This document shows, piece after piece, positions 1 to 9,400 of a stretch of DNA of 18,424 bases; position 1 is the stretch's first letter, and every line of letters begins with the position of its first letter. The DNA comes from CAYFSC01 sp964345695 (GTDB lineage Bacteria > Bacteroidota > Rhodothermia > Rhodothermales > Salinibacteraceae): the NCBI GenBank assembly GCA_964345695.1, contig CAYFSC010000045.1, positions 1 to 18,424 on the forward strand, given 5' to 3'. The position numbers and the translations under genes were made by a program. Below the pieces are notes generated by a model. The model worked only from the letters and a program-made list of their open reading frames with translations. It was not told the origin of the DNA and searched no databases.

Positions 1-1828
<1,828 letters not shown>

Positions 1829-2212
1829 ATCAAGGGAGCTTCGTGATCAAGAGCGTAGCCCTCTACGCTCTGCGTGAGAACGGGAGGAGAGGCCCCTCCA
1901 GATGGCCGCTCTGCAGGGGAGACGTCGATTCCAGGGAACCCGATGCCCACCCTCACATCTGAGAACACGACAAATATCGTACCCCGAGGATCGCCTCGCT
2001 GTTCCTCTGGCTGCGTTCTGGCCCCGGGGTTGGTTGTAAAGACGTAGGAATAAGGCTTTCCACGAGCCGCCCCGTCCTGCCTGAAGCGCGGGTCCGGACG
2101 GCCCCTTGACCTCCGCAAGAGGGAGACAGGAAGGACCAACGAGCACGCAATCGACGGCGGCCTCGAACAAGACCGCTGGACCGAAGGCGCTGCGTGCGGC
2201 GGAAAACAGTCG
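1829..2212. other. Non-coding spacer between the Fe-S carrier gene and clpC
   Basis: This 384-base gap holds the 3' flank of the Fe-S carrier gene and the upstream region of clpC. Overlapping open frames exist on the minus strand. They have basic, low-complexity compositions typical of GC-rich noise and match no family I recognise. One of them runs into the first codons of clpC in another frame. Besides the hairpin at 1850-1871, there is a smaller stem (CGAGG-ATCG-CCTCG, about 1985-1998) and an AT-rich patch around 1969-1980 reading CGATATTTG on the minus strand. That patch could be part of a clpC promoter, but no matching upstream element is clear. Confidence 0.5.
1850..1871 (-). promoter_or_regulatory. 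Perfect 9-bp hairpin in the clpC leader
   Basis: AGAGCGTAG (1850-1858) and CTACGCTCT (1863-1871) are perfect reverse complements around a CCCT loop. The element sits 21-43 bases upstream of the clpC start codon. No T-run follows on either strand, so it is not an intrinsic terminator. It does not match the CIRCE heat-shock operator, which has the arms TTAGCACTC and GAGTGCTAA nine bases apart. It could be an mRNA-stability or translation-control stem, or a repressor site. That role is an inference from position only. Confidence 0.45.
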
Positions 2213-2572
2213 CTACGCCGCGAAGCTGGCGCCGCACCCGCACGTCTCGGTGGCGTTCGGGTTCTCGAATGTGAAACCGCGTGCGTTCAGCCCGTCGTGA
2301 TAGTCGACGGTCGTACCCATGAGGTACAGGCCGTGCCGTTTGTCCACAAACACGGTGATGCCGTCAATTTTGAACTGCTTGTCCTGCTCGCGTTCGCGGT
2401 CAAACCCGAGGATGTAACTCATGCCCGAACAGCCGCCTCCCTTCACGCCGACACGCAGCCCATAACCGTCCGGAATCTTTTTGGTTTGCATGATCTTCCG
2501 GATCTCCTTCGCCGCCCTCGGGCTGAACTGAATGGGGGATTCTGTTTGGGTGGAAGTCGTCGCTTCGGCCAT
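2213..2572 (-). CDS. HesB/IscA-family A-type Fe-S cluster carrier protein
   Basis: The 119-residue cytoplasmic protein belongs to the A-type carriers (IscA, SufA, ErpA), which accept Fe-S clusters from a scaffold and pass them to apo-enzymes. The three conserved cysteine ligands are present: C48 in GGGCSGMSY, and C111 and C113 in the C-terminal TCGCGASF motif. The core from about residue 14 (FSPRAAKEI) to the end has the usual family length of about 105. The first dozen residues are a Ser/Thr-rich extension. No other isc or suf gene is adjacent, so the sequence alone does not distinguish IscA, ErpA and SufA. The start at 2572 is the only ATG near the family N-terminus. No good Shine-Dalgarno precedes it. 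Two palindromes lie 36-68 bases upstream. Confidence 0.95.
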   Translation of the reverse strand: MAEATTSTQTESPIQFSPRAAKEIRKIMQTKKIPDGYGLRVGVKGGGCSGMSYILGFDREREQDKQFKIDGITVFVDKRHGLYLMGTTVDYHDGLNARGFTFENPNATETCGCGASFAA

Positions 2573-2607
2573 AATGCGAGAGGGCCTTGTTGAGGAGATC
2601 GTGCGGG

Positions 2608-2640
2608 TGATGGTTGTGAACCATCAGTGCACCGGGTGCA
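2608..2640 (-). promoter_or_regulatory. Twin perfect palindromes upstream of the Fe-S carrier gene
   Basis: TGATGGTT-N3-AACCATCA (2608-2626) is an 8-bp perfect inverted repeat. One base later comes TGCACC-N1-GGTGCA (2628-2640), a 6-bp perfect inverted repeat. Both lie 36-68 bases before the start codon of the HesB/IscA-family gene. On the minus strand a TTGCAC hexamer overlaps the outer palindrome. The same hexamer is the -35 element of the promoter at 5363-5391, but no convincing -10 follows here. The arrangement fits a repressor or activator operator over a promoter, or two leader stem-loops. It is not a Fur-type or IscR-type sequence that I recognise. Confidence 0.4.
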
Positions 2641-2791
2641 ACGGAGGCACGAAAAATCCTGTTCCGGAGTATGGCGTTCGGGGTGTGTGTTGCGGGTTAC
2701 ACATCGCGCGCGGCCGGTCTTCGGCTACAGGACAAACCGCGAGCGAAGTGATTTCCTCATTCCTCCGCCGTACGTCTTCATCCTGCGTCGT

Positions 2792-5296
2792 TCACTCCAT
2801 CGGCTGCGCGAGGACCACCGGGGCTTTCATCCGGCTCACGGCTCCGGTTTCGGCACTGACGGCCTCCACAAGGACAATATATACGCCCATGCGCAGCCGG
2901 CGGTTGTTGTCGTCGCGTCCGTTCCAGATGAGTTCGCCCGTACGGCCGGTCAGCCGCGCTTCGTCCAGCGTTCGAACGGGGCGCCCCATGGCGTCGAAGA
3001 TGCGGCATCGTACGAGGCTGGGTACCGCGTTGGTCGCAAACCGAATGCGGGCCCCGCCGTCCCGCTCGATAGAGAACGGGCTGGGCGAGATCGTGAGCGC
3101 CTCCGCGGGCGCGTCGGGCGCAGGTCGGATGCTGATGGCGTTTGCGCGACCTGGTGTACCGCCCGCCTCGGCAGCGCTGCTGGTCCAGTTGTCCGGTACC
3201 TGAGCAGCCCCCGTTGCACTAATGCGTTCCAATGAGGTCCCTTTCGTTTCACGGAGCGCCTCGGCATGCCAGTCCGGGCTGTAGCGCACGGTGTCCAGCA
3301 TCGTCCCGTCGGCCCGGTGAACGCGCACAGCGTCCCCGTCGTTGTTCAGGCGCAGACTGGAGGCATCGACGGGAAGGAGCGCCACGTCGTCGCGCCGGAA
3401 GTCGATGTCGGGGAAGGCGCGGACGAGCGTGGACGTCTCGGCCGGATGGGTGCCGGCCTCGCGATCGGCGAAGACGACGGCGAACCCGTTCGGAGGCAGT
3501 GCGACGCGCTTCGCCAGAACGGTCGTGTCGGCCGTACCGCGCTCCGTGGGGCGGTCGGTGAGGAAGGCACGATGGAGTGTCAGCAGGCGGCCGGACAGGT
3601 TGAACAGCTCGACGTACTCCGGCTGGTCGGGGCGTGCATCGAACGCGTCGGCCAGGGGATCGAACAGAATCTCGTTCACCACCACATCCCCAGGTGCAGG
3701 CTGCAGGGCAAGGGGGAGGGAGGCCAGTGCGAGCACATTGCCGGTCAGATCGGAGAGGCCTTGCATCTCTACAGTCCGACTCATGAGGGAACCGGCGACC
3801 TCCAGCTGCACCGTGCGCGCATCGGTGAGCCTCACCGTCTGCGGGGCAGTGCCGTCGAGCATAAAGGCCGACGGGGTGACCGAAGCAGCCGCGAGGGGTT
3901 CATCAAAACGGACCGACGCGGTCGAGGGGCCGATCTGCTGGGCAAATCGAGGAGCCGGTGGAGCGGTGTCAGGTGCGTAGCGGCTGTTCTGTGCGCCGGG
4001 GGTGGCGCCCGCAGCAGCCGAGGAGGTGGCGAAGTTGGTCGCCGAGTTCGAGGGCCCGGCGGGATCGATGCGCTCCAGAGACCGGCCGTCGGCTCCGCCC
4101 CAGGCAGGGGTGTAGGGAACGGCGTCCACGACGGCATCGTCCGCGCGAAGGACAGGCGTATCACCGCTGTTGTTGAGAGCGGGCCACGGCGACACCTCGA
4201 TCGGAGCGGCCTCCGCAGCACGGTCCGGAAACTGCGTCGCAAACGCCTCGGCGTCTGCGACAAGCACCGCGAAGGTTCCGGGCGCGAACGGCAACGCGCC
4301 GTCGGGGAGCGGCACTGGAGAATCCCGGGCGTCCGATAGGGTGAACTGGCGCAGCGCGAACGTTTTGTCCGAACGGTTGAACAGCTCGAGGAATTCACTG
4401 GCGTCGCCGTCCGGGGCATAAAGTACCTCGTTGATGACGACGTCGCCACGTGCAGGGGAAGCGGGACGTACGACCGAGAACAACGCGCGGTCTTCGGTGC
4501 GCCGGTTGCCACTCGGATCCGTGATGCCGGTAGCAATCAACGTGTAGGTGCCAGCGGCGAGGGGCGCCTGCAACGCGATGCGAGCCCGCGATGCATCGAC
4601 CGGGTCGAGCGCGACGCTACGAATGGCGGGGGCCGACGCCGGCTCGAGGCGAAACCGGTCGGCTGGGAGGCCGGCGGCGAGGACCTCCGAGAAGACGGCG
4701 ACGACGGAGTCCGCGGCCGGGGTCGCGAAGGCCTGCTCCAGGACCGGGGCGGTTGTGTCGGGCGCGAAGAGGCTGTTGCGCGCCCCAGGGGTGGCGCCGG
4801 CCTCGGCCGCGGAGGTGCCGAAGTTCGCTGGGTCGGTGGAGGCCCCTGCCGGATCGATGCGCTCCAGCGAGGCGCCGTCGGATCCGCCCCAACTTGCGTC
4901 GTACTCGACCGCATCGATGGTTTCGCCGTTGCAGCGAATCGCCACGCGGTCGCCGCCGTTGTTGAGCCCTTCCCAGCCGGGGGGTGCCAGCGCGTCGACC
5001 TCGGGGAAGACGGCTTCGAACGCTGAGGGGTCGCGGACGAGGACCGCGAAGCGGCCGGCTTCCAGTTGGGTCTCGGTGGCGGCGATGGGGTCGAAGTCGA
5101 GGTTGCCGTCGGCGTAGGTGCACGCCGAAAGATCGACGGACTGGTCGCTGCGATTAAGCACCTCGATGAACTCGTTAGTCGAGGGATCGGGAGCGTACAG
5201 AATTTCGTTGATGACGAGATCCTGAGCGGCAGGCTGGGCCTGGCTTGGAATCGACAGCAGCAGGACGAGAACGACGACACCGAGGAGACGGAGCAT
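2792..5296 (-). CDS. Secreted lamin-tail-domain / Ig-like repeat protein with C-terminal FlgD/T9SS-like domain
   Basis: This 834-residue exported protein starts with a signal peptide (about residues 1-20, hydrophobic core GVVVLVLLL, likely cleavage after SQA). Three lamin-tail domains follow. They open with (V)INEILYAP/VINEVLYAP/VNEILFDP motifs near residues 28, 287 and 539, and the motifs NNGGD, NNSGD or NNDGD plus SLERI recur in each. Ig-like (Big_5-type) domains lie between them at about 181-278 and 441-530. The C-terminal 100 residues (about 735-834) resemble a FlgD Ig-like or T9SS sorting-type domain, with the motifs IFDAMGRPVRTL, WNGRDDNNR and GVYIVLV. No nuclease or other catalytic domain is visible, so a structural or adhesive cell-surface role is likely. 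The open frame extends upstream to 5677, but the ATG at 5294-5296 is chosen because the signal peptide begins there and a promoter lies just upstream. The promoter and divergent position suggest a monocistronic gene. Confidence 0.9.
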   Translation of the reverse strand: MLRLLGVVVLVLLLSIPSQAQPAAQDLVINEILYAPDPSTNEFIEVLNRSDQSVDLSACTYADGNLDFDPIAATETQLEAGRFAVLVRDPSAFEAVFPEVDALAPPGWEGLNNGGDRVAIRCNGETIDAVEYDASWGGSDGASLERIDPAGASTDPANFGTSAAEAGATPGARNSLFAPDTTAPVLEQAFATPAADSVVAVFSEVLAAGLPADRFRLEPASAPAIRSVALDPVDASRARIALQAPLAAGTYTLIATGITDPSGNRRTEDRALFSVVRPASPARGDVVINEVLYAPDGDASEFLELFNRSDKTFALRQFTLSDARDSPVPLPDGALPFAPGTFAVLVADAEAFATQFPDRAAEAAPIEVSPWPALNNSGDTPVLRADDAVVDAVPYTPAWGGADGRSLERIDPAGPSNSATNFATSSAAAGATPGAQNSRYAPDTAPPAPRFAQQIGPSTASVRFDEPLAAASVTPSAFMLDGTAPQTVRLTDARTVQLEVAGSLMSRTVEMQGLSDLTGNVLALASLPLALQPAPGDVVVNEILFDPLADAFDARPDQPEYVELFNLSGRLLTLHRAFLTDRPTERGTADTTVLAKRVALPPNGFAVVFADREAGTHPAETSTLVRAFPDIDFRRDDVALLPVDASSLRLNNDGDAVRVHRADGTMLDTVRYSPDWHAEALRETKGTSLERISATGAAQVPDNWTSSAAEAGGTPGRANAISIRPAPDAPAEALTISPSPFSIERDGGARIRFATNAVPSLVRCRIFDAMGRPVRTLDEARLTGRTGELIWNGRDDNNRRLRMGVYIVLVEAVSAETGAVSRMKAPVVLAQPME
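3692..5227 (-). repeat. Tandem lamin-tail plus Ig-like domain duplication inside the secreted protein gene
   Basis: Two units of about 260 residues, each a lamin-tail domain followed by an Ig-like domain, are homologous along their length (about residues 24-283 and 284-535). DNA similarity is still visible. The GGCTGTT segments at 3982-3988 and 4771-4777 lie exactly 789 bases (263 codons) apart within longer matching blocks that encode ATPGA-(Q/R)-NS and APDT. A third lamin-tail domain (about 536-720) is more diverged and is not followed by a second-type Ig domain. The pattern indicates internal gene duplication. Confidence 0.75.
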
Positions 5297-5666
5297 GGGA
5301 CCCGAGAGGCGGGTGAGGCTGATGCCGAACCGGCGAACGCGCTTCGGCAGAGATGAATCTTTAATGTAGCGTCTATAACTCTGCCGTGCAAGACAGTCGA
5401 TGTCGGAGCCAGGCCGAACGGTCTCCGTCCCGGAAGACTGCGAGCAGATGCCCATCACGGTGCCTGTACGGGCCGGCACGAGGGGCAGGGAAGATGAACA
5501 ACCGACCGAGAGGGGGCATCGGGGGGCCCAGATGTAATGAGATCGCCACGGGAGCATCCGTCCAGCCTGGAAGCGGTTGCGTTTCCCGGGAGGATCCGCT
5601 CTCTTAAGCGTAGCGTGGAGGATCGCCCTCACCCATTGCTCACGTTTTTGCCCGGCCTGTTGCCCC
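5297..5666. other. Divergent intergenic region between the lamin-tail protein gene and glgX
   Basis: This 370-base region separates two divergent start codons. The minus-strand promoter at 5363-5391 is the only clear signal. Both flanking frames remain open for some distance into the region (leftward to 5677 and rightward from 5577), but the extra residues lack conservation and would displace the signal peptide on the left. No RNA gene or strong hairpin was found. For glgX, a TTGCGT hexamer at 5577-5582 is a possible -35, but no -10 lies at a proper distance. Confidence 0.5.
5363..5391 (-). promoter_or_regulatory. Sigma70-like promoter of the lamin-tail protein gene
   Basis: On the minus strand, TTGCAC (5391-5386) is separated by exactly 17 bases from TACATT (5368-5363). 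This is a good match to a housekeeping -35/-10 pair. It would start transcription near 5355, giving a leader of about 60 bases before the ATG at 5296. It also supports that start over the longer upstream reading frame. Confidence 0.5.
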
Positions 5667-7853
5667 ATGGCTCCCAAGACTCACCCCGACCCGCCCGTCG
5701 AACACCGCGTCCTCGAGGAACTTCGCATTCGCCCCGGCAAGCCCTACCCGCGCGGGACGACGTGGGACGGAACGGGGGTTAACTTTTCCCTCCACAGCGA
5801 GCATGCCGAAAAGGTCGAGCTCCTGCTCTTCGACGAGCCCAGTGCCACCGAGCCGGCGGTGACCTTCGAGATGCCGGAGAAGACAGGGCCGATGTGGCAC
5901 GGATACCTAGAAAACATTCACCCGGGCCAACTCTACGGCTATCGTGTCTACGGCCCGTACGACCCGGCCAACGGGCACCGGTTTAATCCCAACAAGGTGC
6001 TGCTCGACCCCTACGCGAAGGCCATCGGCCGACCGCTCCGCTGGGACGATAGCTTGTTCGGCTACGAGGTCGGCAGCGAAGACGACGACCTTTCGTTCAG
6101 CACGCGAGACAGCGCGCCGTATGCCCCGCTCGGGGCCGTCGTCGAGGAGTCGTTTGCGTGGGGCGACGACCAGCCCCCCGAGATCGCATGGGAGGACACC
6201 ATTATTTACGAGACCCACGTGAAAGGGCTCACGAAGAAGCATCCCGACGTGCCGGAGCCGCTGCGGGGAACGTACCTGGGCCTGGCGTCCGAGCCGCTCA
6301 TCGACCACTTCAAGCACCTGGGAATCACAACGGTCCAGTTGCTGCCGGTGCACGCCAAGATGCAGGACCGTTTCCTGCTGGAGAAAGGGCTGCGCAACTA
6401 CTGGGGGTACAACACCCTCGCGTACTTTGCGCCGGAGCCTGAGTACGCGACGAACGGCCCGCTGACGGCCGTGCGCGACTTCAAAATGATGGTGCGCACC
6501 CTGCACAATGCCGGGCTGGAGGTCATCATCGACGTGGTGTACAACCACACCTGCGAGGGAAGTCACATGGGCCCCACGCTTTCCCTGCGGGGCATCGACA
6601 ACAAAACCTACTACAAGCTCAATCCCGACGACGACCGGTATTACATGGACTACACCGGAACGGGCAACACGCTCGATCCCGGCAACTCGTACGTCCTCCA
6701 GATGATCATGGACAGCCTGCGCTACTGGGTGACCGAGATGCACGTGGATGGCTTCCGCTTCGATCTGGCGTCGGCTCTGGCGCGCGAACTGTACGACGTA
6801 GACATGCTGGCTCCCTTCTTCAAGATCGTCCAGCAGGATCCCGTGCTGAGCCAGGTCAAGCTTATTGCCGAGCCCTGGGACGTGGGGCCGGGCGGCTACC
6901 AGGTCGGCGGGTTCCCCTGGCAGTGGGCGGAATGGAACGGCAAGTACCGGGACGCCCTCCGTCGCTTCTGGCGCGGCGACAGCGGACTGACCGGGCGGGT
7001 CGCAACGCGCATCGCCGGGTCCAGCGATCTCTATGAAAATTCCGGGCGGCGCCCCTTTGCGTCCATCAACTTCCTGACGGCCCACGACGGCTTCACGCTG
7101 CAGGACCTCGTCAGCTATGAGCAGAAGCACAACGAAGCCAACAAAGAAGGAAATGAAGACGGCCACGACGACAACCACTCCACGAACTGCGGCCAGGAGG
7201 GGCCCTCGACCGATCCGGAGGTGCTGGAATGCCGAGATCGCCGCAAGCGGAGCTTGATGGCCACGCTGCTCCTGTCGCAGGGTGTGCCCATGATTCTGGG
7301 AGGCGACGAGCTGTCTCGCACGCGCTACGGCAACAACAATCCGTATTGCCAGGACAACGAGGTCACCTGGTTCGACTGGAATCTTGACGCGCGGGAGCAG
7401 GACTTCCTGGAGTTTGTGCAGGACCTGACGGCGTTCCGCAAGGCGCACCCCACGTTTCGCCGGCGGCACTTCCTGACGCCGACTGACGCAGAGGCGGGGA
7501 CTGGCGATGTGCGGTGGTGGCACCCCGATGGGCGCGAGATGGAACAGGACGACTGGGAGGACGACCAGCTGCGGGCCTTCGGATTTGTGCTCCGGGGCAC
7601 GCCCGACAAGAGGACGTCCCAAGGCGAAAGGGTGCAGGACGACTCGTTTCTGGTGCTCATGAATCCAGAGGCCGACCCTGTCACGTTTGCCCTTCCAGAG
7701 GAGACCAACGACGTGGACGACGCCTCGTGCGACGCTTGGACGGTGATCGAACCGTTGCGCGGCATGCTCGACGCCGACACTTCCACCTTCGATCCGGGCG
7801 CGCGGCTGACGCTTGGGGGACACCTGCTCGTCGCGCTCCGGGCCGACCGGTAG
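5667..7853 (+). CDS. glgX: Glycogen debranching enzyme GlgX (isoamylase-type, GH13)
   Basis: The 728-residue enzyme hydrolyses alpha-1,6 branch linkages of glycogen or limit dextrins in the cytoplasm. An N-terminal CBM48-like domain (about residues 12-110; motifs GTTWDGTGVNFSL and GYRVYGPYDP) precedes the GH13 barrel. All four GH13 conserved regions are present: DVVYNH from residue 289, GFRFDLAS with the nucleophile D366, IAEPWD with the acid/base E402, and TAHDG with the transition-state stabiliser D474. The GGYQVGGFPWQWAEWN segment after E402 is typical of the GlgX/TreX/isoamylase subgroup. The length is slightly above that of E. coli GlgX (about 657 residues). The ATG at 5667 is preferred over an upstream in-frame ATG at 5577 because family similarity begins only after it. 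No treY or treZ is adjacent, so a glycogen role is favoured over trehalose synthesis. The gene is divergent from the lamin-tail gene and monocistronic here. Confidence 0.95.
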   Translation: MAPKTHPDPPVEHRVLEELRIRPGKPYPRGTTWDGTGVNFSLHSEHAEKVELLLFDEPSATEPAVTFEMPEKTGPMWHGYLENIHPGQLYGYRVYGPYDPANGHRFNPNKVLLDPYAKAIGRPLRWDDSLFGYEVGSEDDDLSFSTRDSAPYAPLGAVVEESFAWGDDQPPEIAWEDTIIYETHVKGLTKKHPDVPEPLRGTYLGLASEPLIDHFKHLGITTVQLLPVHAKMQDRFLLEKGLRNYWGYNTLAYFAPEPEYATNGPLTAVRDFKMMVRTLHNAGLEVIIDVVYNHTCEGSHMGPTLSLRGIDNKTYYKLNPDDDRYYMDYTGTGNTLDPGNSYVLQMIMDSLRYWVTEMHVDGFRFDLASALARELYDVDMLAPFFKIVQQDPVLSQVKLIAEPWDVGPGGYQVGGFPWQWAEWNGKYRDALRRFWRGDSGLTGRVATRIAGSSDLYENSGRRPFASINFLTAHDGFTLQDLVSYEQKHNEANKEGNEDGHDDNHSTNCGQEGPSTDPEVLECRDRRKRSLMATLLLSQGVPMILGGDELSRTRYGNNNPYCQDNEVTWFDWNLDAREQDFLEFVQDLTAFRKAHPTFRRRHFLTPTDAEAGTGDVRWWHPDGREMEQDDWEDDQLRAFGFVLRGTPDKRTSQGERVQDDSFLVLMNPEADPVTFALPEETNDVDDASCDAWTVIEPLRGMLDADTSTFDPGARLTLGGHLLVALRADR

Positions 7854-7884
7854 GCCCCTGCTCGTCCTTTGGTGCTGCGACCAC

Positions 7885-8098
7885 CGTCATTCTTCGTAGT
7901 GAAGCGACCTCAAAATCCAAAGCGTGTCGCTCCGTCCCGATCGCTGTCGGGAAAAAGCCGTCCTCGAAATCAGCAGATGCCTTTAGAGAGATGCTTCCTT
8001 GTGTTCGTGGGTACCGCAAGGGCATGACCTTCGGCCCTCGCTTCGCTCGTCGTCTCTGCGTGGGTCGGGATGACGAGGTGCGAAGCGAATCTTGAGAT
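7885..8098. repeat. Probable dispersed intergenic repeat with nested hairpins
   Basis: The space between glgX and accA is non-coding and has a strongly structured, repeat-like composition. It begins near GTCATTCTTCG (7886 on) and ends near GGGATGACG...GAAGCGAATC. The right part forms a hairpin: TCGCTTCGC (8038-8046) pairs with GCGAAGCGA (8080-8088), and TCGTC (8047-8051) pairs with GACGA (8072-8076) inside it. A second stem, CCCGA-N6-TCGGG, lies at 7936-7951. GTCAT plus GAAGCGA blocks flanking a variable core resemble the short non-autonomous repeats found between genes in many bacterial genomes. That assignment is from pattern memory. A second copy is not in this window, and no T-run makes it a standard terminator. 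Confidence 0.5.
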
Positions 8099-8143
8099 TG
8101 CGGCTGTCAGCTAAGCAATCCGGGCTGACGCAGCACGAGGACG

Positions 8144-9151
8144 CTACTTCACCTGCGCCGGCACGTCCTTCTCTTCGTAGGCGCCGAGGGCGTCGAACCG
8201 GGCGAGACGCTGGTCGCGGAGGGTGGATGGATCCAGCGCGGTGAGGTCGTCGAGCACCGAAGCGATCGACTGACCGACATTCGCAAAGGTGACCTCCGGG
8301 TCGCGGTGGGCACCGCCGACGGGCTCCGGCACGATCTCGTCAACGATGTTGAGCTCCAACAGGTCGGAGGCAGTGAGCTTGAGCGCGCGCGCCGCATCTT
8401 CCTTGAAGTCCCACGAGCGCCACAGAATCTGGGAACAGCTCTCCGGGGCAATGACCGAATACCAGCTGTTCTCTAGCATCAGTACGCGGTCGCCCACACC
8501 GATGCCGAGCGCGCCCCCCGAGGCCCCCTCGCCGATGATGACGACGACGATGGGCACCGGCAGCCGTGCCATCTCGAACAGGTTGCGGGCGATGGCCTCG
8601 GCCTGCCCGCGCTCCTCGGCCTCCTTGCCGGGGTACGCGCCGGGCGTGTCGAGCAGGGTAACGACCGGCTTCTCGAACTTGGCTGCCATCTTCATCAGGC
8701 GCTCGGCCTTTCGGTAGCCTTCGGGGTTGGGCATGCCGAAGCGCCGGTACTTGCGCTCTTTGGTGTCGCGGCCTTTCTGGTGGCCCATGATCATGACTGT
8801 GCGGTCGGTGCCGCCGTACCGGCTGCCTTTGAACGTGGCGAGACCGCCGACAATGGCCGTGTCGTCGCCGTAGGCACGGTCGCCATGGAGTTCGACGAAG
8901 CCGTCGGTGAGGGCTTCGATGTGGTCGAGCGTGTAGGGCCGCTGCGGGTGGCGGGCAATCTGCACGCGCTGCCAGCGCGTCAGGTTGCGGTAGATTGAGG
9001 TCCGCAGGCGCTCTACGCGATCCTCCAGCGCACTGATCTCGGCCGAGAGGTCCTCGGGGCTCTCGCGGTTGAGCGAGCGCATTTCCCCGAGCTTTTCCTC
9101 CAGCTCGAACAGCGGTTTTTCGAAATCAAGCAGAAACTGATCGTCGGCCAT
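8144..9151 (-). CDS. accA: Acetyl-CoA carboxylase carboxyltransferase subunit alpha
   Basis: AccA pairs with AccD to transfer the carboxyl group from carboxybiotin to acetyl-CoA, giving malonyl-CoA for fatty-acid synthesis in the cytoplasm. The 335-residue product has the usual layout: an N-terminal helical region (about 1-70), then RPYTLDHIEALTDGFVELHG (71-90) and the crotonase-fold core. TPGAYPGKEAEERGQ (169-183) and the oxyanion-hole segment GEGASGGALGIG (207-218) are present, followed by SVIAPESC (232-239). The length is close to the 319 residues of E. coli AccA. The ATG at 9149-9151 is chosen because the conserved N-terminal helix (DFEKPLFELEEKL) follows directly. An in-frame ATG at 9223 would add 24 non-conserved residues. 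accD is not adjacent, as is common. An inverted repeat lies 37-55 bases upstream. Confidence 0.97.
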   Translation of the reverse strand: MADDQFLLDFEKPLFELEEKLGEMRSLNRESPEDLSAEISALEDRVERLRTSIYRNLTRWQRVQIARHPQRPYTLDHIEALTDGFVELHGDRAYGDDTAIVGGLATFKGSRYGGTDRTVMIMGHQKGRDTKERKYRRFGMPNPEGYRKAERLMKMAAKFEKPVVTLLDTPGAYPGKEAEERGQAEAIARNLFEMARLPVPIVVVIIGEGASGGALGIGVGDRVLMLENSWYSVIAPESCSQILWRSWDFKEDAARALKLTASDLLELNIVDEIVPEPVGGAHRDPEVTFANVGQSIASVLDDLTALDPSTLRDQRLARFDALGAYEEKDVPAQVK

Positions 9152-9187
9152 AACCGGAAGGGATGGTGCAAACGCCTGAGGGATACA

Positions 9188-9206
9188 ACTTCCAAAAATG
9201 GGAAGT
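9188..9206 (-). promoter_or_regulatory. Inverted repeat upstream of accA
   Basis: ACTTCC (9188-9193) and GGAAGT (9201-9206) form a perfect 6-bp inverted repeat around a 7-base AT-rich spacer. It lies 37-55 bases before the accA start codon. Position and AT-rich centre would suit an operator or the -10 area of a promoter. A TTGCCA hexamer lies upstream on the minus strand. No known fatty-acid regulator site (FadR, FapR) is matched, so this is only a candidate. Confidence 0.25.
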
Positions 9207-9400
9207 GCACATCCCAATGGCAATGCGTCTGCGGCCCGTGCCTCCGGACGAAGGAGAATTTTCTGGCAACGATGGATGAATGGGCGGAGGCAGAACGCCG
9301 AACGGCAAATCTCGCTCCGCAGATGTGCGCTCGTAAGGGTGGGCTCCGACGGCGCAAAGGCTGGCCCGAGCGTTGAGAACCGCAGACCGGCCTGCCACGG

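Noticed and set aside
1850..1871. Reading the clpC leader hairpin as a CIRCE element or terminator
   Set aside because: Neither arm nor spacing fits CIRCE, and no T-run follows on either strand.
3266..4339. 357-codon plus-strand frame opposite the lamin-tail protein gene
   Set aside because: The composition is Gly/Arg/Val-rich without domains. The minus-strand gene has a signal peptide and repeated domains.
5907..7823. 638-codon open frame antisense to glgX
   Set aside because: It lies entirely inside a gene with all GH13 catalytic motifs. Its translation is rich in Val, His and Arg without any domain, as expected from the antisense of GC-rich acidic coding sequence.
7936..7951. CCCGA-N6-TCGGG stem as a glgX or accA terminator
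   Set aside because: It is followed by As on the plus strand and by no T-run on the minus strand. It fits better as part of the intergenic repeat.
8106..8129. GTCAGC-N12-GCTGAC stem just after accA as a terminator
   Set aside because: The stem is only 6 bp with a 12-base loop and no T-run, so support is too weak.
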